Origin: Lasiosphaeris hirsuta
Lineage: Eukaryota > Ascomycota > Sordariomycetes > Sordariales > Lasiosphaeriaceae
Length of the DNA: 64,000 nucleotides
Assembly (NCBI GenBank): GCA_030549175.1
Contig: JAUKUA010000009.1
Coordinates: 124,001 to 188,000 of the forward strand
Direction: 5' to 3'
This document shows positions 1 to 11,963 of this stretch, piece by piece. Each line of letters starts with the position of its first letter. The stretch's first letter is position 1. Position numbers and translations under genes: made by a program. Under the pieces are notes generated by a model that was given only the letters and a program-made list of their open reading frames with translations, was not told the DNA's origin and did no database searches.

Positions 1-997
1 AGTCTGTCCACACCCATCAATCTTTCGCATTCTACGCGCTTTCATTGAATTCTGCTATGGCCGATACTACTAGGAAGTGTAAAATCCTCCAAGCTGGAGT
101 TGGAAAGAAACGGAAGAAATACACTCCCTACTAATATACGTACAAAGATTACAACTCTCGATCGCCACCGAGGGTGGATGATGAGTACCCCGTACGAGCC
201 AACCTGTATGAGGCACTCTCGCAACACCCGTTACCTATCATTCCCCAGGTACCACTGACCCAACTTCAATGCATGGTAACGGGGCAGCACGGCAGGTTGA
301 AGAGGTACTGAGTGCTCTCAATGTCGCTTTGTCTGCTAATGATGCTCTTGCGCTGGAGGGCTGATTCTTTCCTAGACAGGCCTACTAGAAGGACACTGCT
401 GGCTCTAACTTACCATTTGCGAACCTTCATCGGCACAAGGGTGTAAAGATCTGAGAGGCATGGCCCAAATCGAAGCCGAGGGCGACGCATGGTTCTTCCC
501 TTCACTCCAACCATGGTATGTTGACATCGCAATTTGCTGTTCTAATTTCAAGCCGACGCGTCGAACAAAACCGTAATTGATTGATTGTGAAATCACTTTC
601 AAAACCGTTTCACCAACCGCCAAAGTAGGCGGGAAACTGAGGCTCTTGCCTGCTCGGAGGGAATCCTGTAAAGACCTGCGCTAATCTGGCGAATACTGAC
701 TAGCTAAGAATATAGTAATTGCTCTCGCCGCAAGGCTCAAAACTCTAGAAGTTTTGTCCCCACAACCGAACGACCCAACAACTTAACATGATCTGCGAAT
801 GCACCCCCTTCCATTCAAATGTCCAAAACATCCACAACGCCAGTAATTTCTATTGTACAAAATGCTTACTGCATATCCTCGACCTCACGAACACTCTGTA
901 GGCCACATACGATCATTTCCTGTGCCTGATCAACGACAGGTTGTAGATTTTCCGGGGTGGCCGCCCTCCTCCGCTTTGGAGGCCTACGTGCAGCTTC
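1..997. other. No gene recognised
   Basis: Only short reading frames without recognisable motifs are present. The stretch lies downstream of the decayed transposase at 998-2627 and may include part of that element, but I could not find a terminal inverted repeat pair. Confidence 0.5.
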
Positions 998-2627
998 CTA
1001 GGCCTTGACAATCTCTCCTATTCTTACAAACTTATCATTTCGATCCTCGCGAACCCTCTTACGAGTGTGAGGCTTCACAGCGCGAAAATCCTCTTCTAAG
1101 CGCTCCATTTTGGCCTGTAAAATAGCTCTCTCGGCGTTAGATTGGTCCAGTACCTTCCCAGCCTTTGCAAGAAGGCCCCTAACGGTACGATGACTAGGGC
1201 TCACGTGGCCTCTAGCCTTTCCCAGAGCCCTGAGAATATCTAGAGACTTCTTTAGTATTATGAAGATCCCCTCTTCTTAAGTAGGTATAGCCTCAGGGGT
1301 TAGGGGCCGCTCTAGCGGAGGGGGGGAGTCTCTCATTAACGCTTAAGGGTCATCTAAAACCTTCTGGAGGTTGAACGGCCATATCCTAGCTTTGTTGAAG
1401 CCGCTGCGTATATTATAGTCTATACAGCCACATTAGGAGGCCTTCCTGTAGTGAGAAGGAAGTGCTATTTATTAGCCGGTACCGAGGCTAAATAGCCAGC
1501 CAGACAGAGAGTTAACTTGTGAAAGTAGGTCTTTATAGGGCTAAAAACGCTATGATCTATGGGCTGTGTTTTGTGAGAGGTATAAGGTGGTAGAAATAAG
1601 AGAAAAACCTTATTGCTAAAGGCCGTAAATATGAAATCGTCGGTATTGTAGCTAGAGTACTCGTCGAGTATAAGAAGGCGCCATTGGTTAGGGTCTAAGG
1701 GCTTCGTTTCTGGTATATATACCTCCTTGAGCCACTTCAAAGCTATCGCGGCATTAGAGAAGCCTGTAAGGGAGTAGTCGTATTTCCAATCACGAAGTTA
1801 CTTCTGGTTTTCTATAAAAGGGAGGAATCATTGTACCTAGAGCGAGGCCCCTGTCAAGACTACCACCGGCGTGAGCCTTATACCCACTGCTGTCCCCGCT
1901 TCTAGAACAGAGACCTACGTAGTTGATTTACCGGACTGAACGAGGGCTTTATTAGTGAGAGAATCACCTCTAACAGACCTAGCGGCTGTCTCGGTCTCTT
2001 ACATGCCGTGTTCGTCCATATTGGCCATGTGACAGGGAGGATGTTTTTGGATTCGATTTGGTACTTTAACCGGGCGTAGAAATCCTCGTATTTGGCCCTG
2101 GTAGAACCTTTCTTTCTCTCCGTATCCAATAAGGAACTTCTCTTCACTTTGACACGTAAATACCTTCGTAGAAAGCGGTCTACCCAACGTTGGCCGAGTA
2201 GCTAGAAAACACCAGCTTTGCTAAGGATTAACTCGGCCATTCTTTTGACTTTGGCCTTGGAGGGAGCTCGGCCAGTGGCTTCCTCATTGGGGCACCATTC
2301 AACAAGGAAGGTTTCCTCTTGCGGAGAGAGCTTCATGGAGGTTAATTTAGCCTCCTTCTTGCTCACGGCGCCGTAGGTCCGGCCATGGAGCGTTACCAGT
2401 ACAACTCCCCAGTTCTTTGCCGCCTGGCGTAACGATGTGCCGGAATCGATTTCGTCGAGCGCTGACTGAATCTTCTGCTTATGTATTAAAGCTATCTTGA
2501 ATTTGGTGAGGATTGGGGTGGAATTGGGAGAGTTGTGGCGTATGGAAATAGGGGGGGTGGTCGGCGATGCATGGTGGAGATTGTGATCGGCAGGGGGTCG
2601 TTCGGTTCTAGGTGTTGATAGCGTCAT
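998..2627 (-). pseudogene. Decayed pogo/Fot-type DDE transposase
   Basis: The reading is broken into several frames on the minus strand. The N-terminal piece (2627-2202, ATG at 2627) holds a helix-turn-helix region (SGTSLRQAAKNWGV) and a CENP-B/Tc5-like segment. A middle piece around 2000 contains MDEHG, the likely first catalytic Asp. The piece at 1740-1465 reads LLILDEYSSY (second Asp) and HKTQPIDHSVF (third Asp region), the usual order of a DDE_1 endonuclease. The last piece (1204-998) is a basic, coiled-coil-like tail. Many TAG/TAA codons and frame changes rule out a functional product. It is a different subfamily from the elements at 27859 and 36217, because no zinc knuckle is seen at the C-terminus. 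Family assignment is secure; the element ends are not defined. Confidence 0.82.
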
Positions 2628-3567
2628 GGCAGAGCGAAACGCACAACCTGGTGATAAGTGAGCTTTGCGATATGATTACATGCGGTTCCACATTCCTCAC
2701 TCGGTTTTCGAATTGCCTTATATGTGTGAGTATCAGTTGAGAGTCAGTCGATTTGTTTGTTTATCTACTCACCGAGAAGTTGTAGGGTGGGAGATGCTAA
2801 CATTACCTACCCTTGGTACTCCAATCTCGCCGATATGATGGTGCTCGCACGGTCTGTAGTCCTGCTCGCTGCACTTGTAGCAGCAGCTGAAGGTGTAGCG
2901 ATTCCAGCAAACACATAAACTCAAAACAAAACATGCACCGTCAAACTGCAGAGATTGAGCATAGTAAGTTCCCACTTGTTGCTACCTATATCTAAGAGAT
3001 CGAATATTGTAACTTGGTTAGGCACACATTTACCTCGGAGGAAAAGCGAGCGTACATCAATGCCGACCTGTGCCTGATGAAGCGTAGGAACTGGTAAGAA
3101 GCGAGGGGTTGGAGTCTGACCATCAAAGCGCCCGCTGAGCGAACCCGTCCGTTGGGTCGGAGACGGTCGTCAGTAGCGGCACATTGACCTAAGCACCTGC
3201 CAGCCCGCATCATGTGTGTGTTTATCACGACGGCCGGGAGGTCCAAGTCTGCATCTATTCCTTTTCGGGGTCGATAAAGAGTTTAGTTTGCCACCCCCTT
3301 TTTAGTACGGACGGGCACTAGTAATATCCCAACCACTCCCTTCCATGTTCCAGCCACCACTCCAACCTCGACGCTCGCTTTCGGTTTGTTTCATGTGTAC
3401 CAGAACACCAAGCCACTCCTCTAAACCAACCTGACTAGGTAGGCAAGGTGCCTACTCATCCCAGTTGGCCAATCCAAACTGCACAAGTCCAACAGTGCCA
3501 GGGTTCACCCATAGGCAAGGCGGAGACATAGACCATGAGAATGATAGGTAAGGTATTCTGGGATTAC
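2628..3567. other. No gene recognised
   Basis: This intergenic stretch runs between the transposase relic and the 3' end of the AA9 gene. Short minus-strand frames at 2769-3246 show no domain. Confidence 0.5.
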
Positions 3568-4647
3568 CTATGGCCCAGCTCGATTGGCGTTCGGCGCCGC
3601 TTCAGCCCAAACTTCGCCGCCTGGGGCGACATATTTGATCAAACCTTGCTGGACTTTCCAAAGAGGTGTCAATATCTACGACTCAGGTTAGCCAAGACGC
3701 CGACACTTGCCGCAGAATATGCGTGTCCACTCACCCCCTGACCGTCGTCCGGGCTATATGCCCCAGGAAAGGCAACCCCCTCTGGAAGTTGTGCAGTCCC
3801 CCCCTGTGTGACTCGTATTTGTGTGCAGCTGGGATAGAATTGTGCTCCCATTCGCTTGTCTGCAACGTGCAACCCAAGGATTTCGTGTCGTAGGAGATAC
3901 TCGCCAGGGGCGAGCTTCGGTGGAATTGTCACTGACCACTTAGCTCCTTGAACACGAAGCAAGTCCGATGCCCATGCCGGGGATGCGGACGGATTATACG
4001 CCAGCTGGTCTATTTTGACCCAGATCTAACTCTTTGTTAGCTGATCGACCACCGTTCGAGAATATGCAGTTTGGTGACCTTTCCGTTATCCCCTTTGAAA
4101 GACTTGCAGTCGTCATTTGCGCAATGTGCCAGGTAGCTATGATGGAGTGTCATGTCAATACCACCCAAATTTGGGTCAAAAGGTTCGTTCACTCTATACT
4201 TACGTCATGACTGGGCCGCTGTGGCTGCTGCCCCATTGATCCCAAATCATCTGCCTGGGTGATAGATGTTTGTAAGTACCACCCCATAAAGTGCTGGGAC
4301 TGCACATCGCTGACCATACACTTTGTCCCCAGCTTTGAGCTCAATGATCCCTTCAGCGGGGGTATTCCCACCAACGCCGCACCTATGAATAGCCTGTTAT
4401 TTTCAAGTGCGTGTTGTGGCATCCATGGACTGAATGCGTACGTGATATCTTTTGAGGTAAAGTCTGGAACGGCGCCGTTATCCTTGAGCTTTCGTACGTA
4501 GCGCAGCGGAGGAGGTTTGACAAAGTCATCTTGCCCAACCTGCCACGCAGGGTATGTCTTGCCATTGACCTGGACGTTCTTCAAGAAGCCGTGAGCATCA
4601 GCGAGACTCGAAATCCCGAGAAGCAAGATGGCCAGAGTGGACGCCAT
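3568..4647 (-). CDS. AA9 lytic polysaccharide monooxygenase (secreted)
   Basis: This is a copper-dependent oxidase that cleaves cellulose or related beta-glucans outside the cell. I read six exons: 4647-4442, 4382-4320, 4254-4204, 4136-4079, 4025-3735 and 3675-3568, with introns of 53-67 bp, giving 258 aa. The signal peptide (MASTLAILLLGISSLADA) ends directly before His19, which becomes the N-terminal copper ligand. The second ligand is His101 in SSHSGPVMTY, and the axial Tyr190 is in AQFYPSCTQI, with Gln188 beside it. Other family blocks are DITCGVGGNTPAEG, IWVKIDQLAYNPS and LLRHEILGLH. No CBM1 or linker follows, so it is a single-domain enzyme. The C-terminal exon is the least certain: it was chosen because it gives YVAPGGEVW, matching the usual family end. 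The L-amino-acid oxidase lies 502 bp upstream on the same strand. Confidence 0.93.
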
Positions 4648-5149
4648 GTTTGAGACTATTGGACTCCACTGCTGAAAAAACAATACTGGTCAGAGATTTG
4701 CTGGGCGGGTCATCCCAACTTTTGAGCTGTTCGTCTTCGAGATGGGGCAGCGACCGTGTAATTATACCCCATATAAACCCATCCTCGGCATTCTGATGGG
4801 GGCCAGCACAAGGGAATGCCGGCTTTAGCCAACGCGCAATATTCGTCCAATCAAGAAAGCAGAATATGGAGGTGATGGCCAGGTTTAGAAATGATTGGCT
4901 GGTCAGTCGCACACGGAATTGCACGATCCGCCATCGCTTGTAACCACAGAAGTGCGAGTTAATATCGACAAAGCTAACCAAATTCGAGAATCATGTGCGC
5001 AAGAAGAAGAGACCTTTGATCTGCTAGCTATGGCATGCTTACTTCAAAGTCATATTTGCTTCACGGACTTTCATCATACTGAGAGAAACATGGTCGGCTT
5101 ACTCTGCAGGTCATCGGGGTTCAAACGTCAGTTGGGAATGATGAATGAC
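4648..5149. other. Intergenic, AA9 upstream region
   Basis: No gene is seen. On the minus strand a TATA-like run lies near 4769-4780, about 120-130 bp before the AA9 start codon, which is a plausible core promoter. Plus-strand frames here have no recognisable motif. Confidence 0.4.
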
Positions 5150-7671
5150 CTAACTCTGTTCGTGGCGGTTGACATTTGCCCTCTCCTCTCGACATCTATA
5201 ATTGGGCGTTTTCTGCTGCAATTTTTCACTGTTCGCAGATAGCATGTCAGCGCTGTATTCAGAACAGGTCCGAGTCATTTCAGCCAGGGTTGCACGTACA
5301 ATGTCAATCCACCTCGCCATCCACTTATTGACAGCATCTTTTGCCTCATCTACCAAGCCAAGTTCTGCCGCCAAGAATTAGTTTTGAGATTGCGAGTTGA
5401 GGTCTAGTAGGTATCTCCAGTTGCTTACCAAGAAGCAGCTGTACGGCACCCCGAATGCCCGAATCCAAGGCTGAGGCAATCCAGGCATGGGTGTAACTTG
5501 TGTGCTCGCCTATGAAGATCAACTAAAAAGCAATCATAAAATTAGCAGAAATTCGGATACGTATTTTGTTGCGGAATAACTAACCCCGTCGTAGGTTTTG
5601 AAGTACTCGGGAATGTAAAGCTGATGTTGGCCAGCGGTTGGACTCGCCCAGCTCGCCGATTCCAATGGATCAAGCTCCCAGCACCGGCGATTGTGGTTTC
5701 CGGTGTACAGGGCCCGAATTTCCTCTCCATGAATCTCAACCATAGCGTCGAGCACATAGCGCACATGCTCCTTCTCCGGTGTTGACACCCATCGGGAGCC
5801 CCAGTCTCCTGAGATGTAACTCCCAAGAATGGTAGCAGGTCCCGTTCCGTTGATGTTGTAGCTGGGGTAGCAGATGGATCCGATGCCGGGAATATCGCTG
5901 GTCGTAGAGCACCCGCCGACGATGGGATTCTCGTAATGCTCCCAAAAGCGTTCGCTAAATTCAAGTGCAACCTTGCACGCAGAAGTATAGGGCACATTCT
6001 TGATAGCGTTGGATATGGTCGTGGGAAGGGAGGGTAGGCGCCATTTCCGGACCATCGAGAAGGGCGCCGAAATCAGGGCATAGTCATAAGCATCCGTGTG
6101 GAACTCGGAGCTCGTGTAATTGTCGCGATGCTGCAGGAGCACTTTGTTGCCAGACTCAGACTCAAGAAATTGGACGCGCTCGATTTTGCGGTTCATGGTG
6201 GTAACACCATTGACCAAGGGGTGGAACGAGAGTGGCAGTCGGTTCAAGCCCCCGTCAATGGTCTTCCATGATGCTGCCTGGAAGTACATGCCCTCATACA
6301 GCTGTGATGTATTGTTTGGTAAGGAACCTGTGGCATAGAGCTGCAGAGATATTTGGGGGGGGGGGAGGGGGTGAGATATTGCTTACACTGTCCCAAAAGG
6401 AGCCAGCGCCGCCTCCGTTGACATCTGTGTCATTGAGACTGCCATGGAGATAGTTCACCATGAATGCCGACTCAGACCAGACATCGCCGCCGAGTCCCTG
6501 TAGCCCATTCTCTTTATCACAAAGCATGTTAGCAAATTGCCAAACAATGACCGGGGTTCCCGCCACGAGGACCTACCAAGCCACTCCTTGTGTGCCTTGA
6601 ACATATTTTTCGCCATTTCGACATTGAAGTCTGATCCTGGCATAAACTCGCTCACGGCAGCCGCAAGTTCTTTTGTGGAGTTGTCTGACGTTTTGACAGG
6701 GCTCCCCAGCGATACGTTGGCAGCAATCTGAGCACCTGTCGGGGGAAGGCCAATAGGTAGCTTAAACCCGTTGCGATATACCAGACCATTCTGATTGCTC
6801 TGGATCCACGGGATGAAGTCCACACTCAGATTTTTGCTGTAACCGTTAAGCTTGTTCATCTCATCGGCAAGCTGGAAGACCATTTGGTGATCCGCGATGT
6901 TCATCGTCTCGTTGGTAGCGGAATCTCGGTATGTTGAGGGAAAGCGCATCGGCCCCATCTCTTGATACGAGTAGTCGAAGGGACCGCCGCTCAAATACTC
7001 GGTATGAACTCTTCCTCCTAAGCGCTGCCCGGCCTCAATGATGGTGATGTTCGTCATGCCAGCCTGGTGCAGAACAAGGTAGCTCATCAGACCGGACATG
7101 CCAGCACCCACAATGGCAACCTGCTTTGCCTTGGACTTTTCCACGTCAACGAGTCCGGGCTGCTTGTTCTTCAGCAACTCTACACCCTCAAACCAGGCCC
7201 CCAAAGTATCAATACCCGTGGCATTGGTCATCTGAACACTCACTATGAGTCATCGTGTTAATATCTCGTCGGGGAAGGGGAAGGCTTCGGCATACAAGCT
7301 CGCTTTTCAGCCCTGCGTTTATGGCGTTGCTCGAGAAATTGGGATTGGCTGCGACCGGCCAGAGCTCCTTGGTTGTCCCAAGCTGAGATGCAGTAGCCCG
7401 ACTGCGCATCCTCGGGGAGAATCCAGACCAGCCTTGTAGCGTGGCCACTCGTGCCATCAGCCCTACCGAGAACATGATGAGCTCCCTCTGTGGATGTCGC
7501 TTCACATGGTCCGTAGGTAAATGTAATGTTTCCTTCAATAACATGATCGAAGGAGAGGTGGACGTTTGCGACTCGGGATGTCACAGCGGTGCGTGTTTCA
7601 ATATGTATGGGCAACTCGGCCAAGGCAGCAGCAGCGCTGCCAATCATGAGAGATACCGTCAGACGGGCCAT
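5150..7671 (-). CDS. Secreted L-amino-acid oxidase (flavin amine oxidase family)
   Basis: The enzyme oxidatively deaminates L-amino acids, releasing keto acid, ammonia and H2O2. I read six exons: 7671-7296, 7242-6577, 6511-6387, 6340-5585, 5522-5429 and 5364-5150, giving about 743 aa. The start follows from a good signal peptide (MARLTVSLMIGSAAAALA). About 125 residues of N-terminal extension precede the FAD-binding Rossmann motif AIVGAGMSG (G171-x-G173-xx-G176), then IIEAGQRLGGRVHTE, and the C-terminal FAD motif LIFIGEHTSYTHAWIASAL. Many N-glycosylation sequons (NNT, NGT, NLS) fit secretion. Intron 3 is only 46 bp and carries a run of C on the coding strand. The last exon extends past the conserved LGLVDEAKDAVNKWMARW by about 45 residues, so the true stop could differ if one more intron exists. 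AA9 follows downstream on the same strand. Confidence 0.9.
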
Positions 7672-10600
7672 GGTAGCAGTGTGTGAGAGATGAGACTTGC
7701 CCGGGCTAGATGATAATTCAGTTTTGAAGCATCAGGGTTCGATGGCTATTATACCCATAGAAAAAACCCTCACCACTTCCGATCCCATAGTTTGATGGTT
7801 ATTCTCTCCGCAATACGATACGCTCACTATCTCCCGAGACGTGGTTGTCTGACAATGATGGCCACATCTCTTCCAACCGGCGAATGATAGGGCCTATGCG
7901 CAGCATGCTGATACCCTGCATTCCACGGCTAGCGTATTTTTGGCCTGGGTCGCTGAGTTCCCGACAATAAACTCGGCCGCAATTCAGACCGACCATGACC
8001 ACATACTGTTACATTATCGATGTAGATGGCGGGACACAAGGGCGCCAGGTGTTACCACTACATCCTATCTCCCGACGTTATCATACCAGTTTGGCTTTTC
8101 CAGCGACGCTTAGCAGTGTGGGGGATCTTGCTTGTTCTGGCAGGTCATCCGCTAAAATCTGCAGCTAGACCAAATTCGCATCAATAATTGCGTGGGGTGG
8201 GCCGGATGAGCCTCCACAACTCGGAAGTTTGGGAGCCAACGACAAAGCCCCATGGAAGATATTCTCCGCAAGTCCGGAAAGTTCGGAACCCACTTATCGG
8301 TGAGACTGCGATGCCGGAAAAGTCGGGTAGGGCGGGGCGCCTCATTCTGGGTTCGAATGCCAAATCGAGACACGGTCAGATATTTGCGGGGTACACAGCG
8401 GCAGGGTAAGGTCACAAGGTGGGGGACTGTGAAAATCCCTAACAAAAGCCCATCCAGATTATGATTTTCTTGGACTGGGTTTTCCTCCATTGGTCATCAA
8501 CTTCAAGATAGTGACACCTTTAGCCAACCCTAAACTTATGGGACGTATTCTATCTCTTTTGGATCTTCACCTCCAATTCTTCAAGCGCAGTTAGTACACC
8601 GGACTTTGATTATGGTCTTCATTGTCATGTCGGTGGCATTGCAGTAGAAACCACGCTTGAATGACGAGATTTGCGGATTGCATGGGGTCTCGAGATGAAA
8701 CTATGATAATTTAGATGGATGCTTATGCAGGTGGGTGAATTTCTGTTTTATTTTTGAACTGAGCGAGTCAGTTTCGTAAGATCTCGAGCGCTGTCCGCTC
8801 CAATATCCGCAGCCAGAACCATGACAGCTCCGGGGAGCTGAGCACCTGATTTGTGCGACAGAAACAAATACAATATCAAGCCACATTACTATTTCTTCGA
8901 CATTTCGAATACCTTACTTTTGTCATGCTCATGTGAGGAAGCTGCTAGTGAAGTAGATAACAACTGGGGCTATGTGTGGAACTTATTTCATGATAGTCTC
9001 ACTGGTATATACTACCAATCGTAAGTATTCTTCAACACGATCCATTATTGACGAGAGGTCGTACATAATAATTGTTTCGGGTGAAGTGGGCAGAGCCAAT
9101 GCGGATCTAGTACGGTCGGACGTCTGGGGGTATTGTCATGTGACACACAAGTGCACAAGCATACCACTTATATATATCGTGATACCTGTGGCTTGCCTAT
9201 TGTCGTTGGGCTTGTAATGCTTGAGAGTTCATCACTCTGTAGTGCAGTTTTTCACAGTTGAAAGCAACCAATCCAAAGTGATGGGATCTATAGAGTAGAG
9301 TGTAAAGATCTAGCTTCAGTGAAGCGCGAGTGCATCAATGCTTCTTTCAAACAAAGGAAAAAGAAAAGTCGGAATTTGGTGAGCTTTCCTACCACTAAAG
9401 GGTAGTGCAAGACCCCACTCGGCGGTAACTGTCAAAACTTGATAGGCCAGATCAGACCGCATTTCGCCCTGCAGAGCGCCACATAGGTAAGTGGCACCTG
9501 CGCTTAGGGTAAAAGGCATCCCCTCCTTCGGGGGTGGCCCTTGACAGTCACACTCAATACAGTCAATTATGCCTACATGCGGAAGTGCTGTAGCATTCAA
9601 TAATAACCTTGTGAGACTGTCACACTTTTTGCAAAAGGAAATTCCTCTTGCCTACAGAGCTAGACCACTTATATAATACCCCATATGCCATATGCGACAG
9701 AGACTTTGTTAGATTGATGTGGCCGCTTCTGGTAGGTAGGTTTTTGTAGCGGGGTAGCAGTATTCCGGGATGTACTAAAGTGACCATTGATGTAGTTGAT
9801 ATCCCCTTGCACGGTGTGATTACTTCAGCATCTGACCGGAATTCGACAATGAGTAAATCGTGGGAATACGGCGTGTAACCTAACTGCACGGTCTCTAAGT
9901 AGCGTAGGACAAGCACACACAACCATAGTGGTGTTTATGAGCGGAAGCCATGACCCGGAGAATTACCTGAGCGCCATGGCATTATTCCACACTGCTGAAG
10001 CTTGTCTAATCCGCAACATAGATAAGTGCCTGTTCAGGGGGAAGAGACTCGGAATGCCCCTTCGATCTCATCCGTGCTAGTTCAGCCTTCACCATATTTA
10101 ACTTTTACGTCTCCACATCCGGCCAAGGGAGCCTTATTTACCCTGTCCAATAGTTAAACAGTCCAAGCCTTCCTGGAAGGCTGGAAAGAGTGATGGGGGT
10201 AAAGCACAAAGTCCTTTCCTGGTCATTAGTCAGACGGTTCACTAAACCATGGTAATCTACCAAGCTCATAATGACGCAGCATTGCAAAAGCATTGGGGTG
10301 AAATATGTGTGGTGGAGATGCAATATGTGGACTCTTGTGTATTCTTCAGGTTGGTTATGGAGGCGTCTTGGTTGCTGGGACATTTGCGATTACTACCCGA
10401 GGTATTTCTAATCCCTATGTCACTTCATGTAAGGTAGTGTACATGCTAGACCTGTGCTTCGCGAAACCCAAACATATTTTCAAGAACAGAACAGTACCTT
10501 TTCCCACCACCTTGGATTCTCGTTGATGCCCCACCAGAAGCACTTTGGGAAATGGTTGATAGTACTAAATCTTGAGCCCTTAGGAATATAAGCTATTTTA

Positions 10601-11390
10601 ATCATGCACATAATCATGATCTCTACGCTATCCCACCCATGGTCTGGAGTCCAAGATTCTTGTACTTCCGTCCAGCCATTCTAATATCAACGAATATTGA
10701 TTTCTGTCTGAACGGCATCGAATCTTGGCCGGGGAAGCGCCGAAACAAGATAGCGCGCAGCTCCCGCATCCCGGTCCCAAGTCGCTTCCGGCTGAATACC
10801 TATCCGGGTCAAACGTAACCGACATCTCGGCGCTCTTACGGCCAAGACACTGCAATATCACCTCCGCACGCCGAGTAATTCGATCTCGACCATGGAGCCA
10901 ATTGGGCGCGCGGACTTTTGAACGCTGAAGCCTTGATCAGTAGTCTGGACCACAAACTAACAGGACATGAGCGAAATAAAATTCCATGGAAACTATCACT
11001 TCATTGGTCGTAGGAGCTGCTATAGGGCGGGGCCATCAATGTTACTCGTAATTACCACTATTTTGATAGGCAATAATACGAAACGATACCGTAGTCAAGG
11101 TATCGGCGCAACTTGTACACACCCAGTTAAAGCACACACCTGGATCAGCATACTTAATCAGCGGGCAATATGTCATTGTTTAACCCGAATACCCAATGCC
11201 TTCGGACATCCGAAAAAATAAGACCGTTGTATATTGTACGACGCTTGGTGTTTCTGATCGCGTCCGCGTTCGTGTTTGGCGTTTGGCCTTTGGTATATTT
11301 AGGACTTGGAAATGTCCAATGTCCTCAACTCACCGTGCACAAACATCTTTTGCTGCCCAAGACTGTCAGTTTACTAAACAACTTGCCACC
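7672..11390. other. 3.7 kb without a recognisable gene
   Basis: All reading frames are short (up to about 110 codons), overlap on both strands, and several open only from non-ATG codons. I see no domain, tRNA, inverted repeat or LTR. A GC-rich island at about 8180-8480 holds overlapping frames on both strands but no motif I recognise. It could be old transposon debris or promoter DNA for the neighbours. Confidence 0.45.
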
Positions 11391-11963
11391 ATGCGCTTCA
11401 CTAATGTGGTCTTGGCCGCTACGGCGTGCCACGTTTCTTCAGCACTCGCATTGCCATCGCTCTTTCGCCGCCAAACCACACCGAAATGCATGACAGCTGC
11501 GGAAACAACGGAAATGGTTGAGATCTACCGCAAGATCATTGCCGAATACACGGAACCTCTTGGCGAGAAGTACGTCGCCAAGGACTTTGTTGACCTCAGC
11601 GACTCGATCAACACCTTCATTCACCTCCCCCTTGGAGGGCCTACATTCCCTGACAGAGCCAACTTCTTGGATGTTCAAAGCTGGAATATGCACTTCCCCA
11701 TCGAAATATTGAGCGTCGACGCGGTTCAGTGCAACACGGTAGCACTCCAGTGGGTTTCCAGCTTTGGTGAAGCCAACCTCCCAAGCAAGGGTCTCACCAT
11801 CATGAAAACCATTTTCGAAGACGGCATTTGGAAGATTCTGGAGATTGTTGTTGAGTTCAATGCCCTGACATGGTTGCTGAACATGGGAGGGAGCTATGAG
11901 TGGGAGGGGGAGACATACACAGCTTCAAAGCCGGACCCAGCCATATTGCAGCCTAAGCTGTGA
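11391..11963 (+). CDS. Secreted NTF2-like (SnoaL-type fold) protein
   Basis: This is a single-exon gene of 190 aa. The start is set by a strong context (GCCACCATG) and a signal peptide (MRFTNVVLAATACHVSSALA). The mature part has the pattern of fungal secreted NTF2-like proteins: CMTAAETTEMVEIYRKII, then FVDLSDSINTFIHLPLGGPTF, and a C-terminal cone-forming strand region (VALQWVSSFGEA, MKTIFEDGIWKILEIVVEFN). Members of this fold act as small-molecule isomerases, cyclases or binding proteins; the function of this fungal branch is not established. The conserved acidic and aromatic pocket residues cannot be tested without a structure. It lies 1.35 kb before the O-methyltransferase on the same strand, so a metabolic link is possible but unproven. 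Confidence 0.75.
   Translation: MRFTNVVLAATACHVSSALALPSLFRRQTTPKCMTAAETTEMVEIYRKIIAEYTEPLGEKYVAKDFVDLSDSINTFIHLPLGGPTFPDRANFLDVQSWNMHFPIEILSVDAVQCNTVALQWVSSFGEANLPSKGLTIMKTIFEDGIWKILEIVVEFNALTWLLNMGGSYEWEGETYTASKPDPAILQPKL

Noticed and set aside
4895..5242. Plus-strand frame of 115 codons
   Set aside because: No motif; it overlaps the 3' exon of the L-amino-acid oxidase on the other strand.
8345..8365. GGGTTCGAAT resembling a tRNA T-loop
   Set aside because: No anticodon arm or matching acceptor stem can be built around it.
8152..8490. Overlapping frames on both strands in a GC-rich island
   Set aside because: No motif, no signal peptide, no splice-compatible extension; frames are open on both strands as expected for GC-rich DNA.
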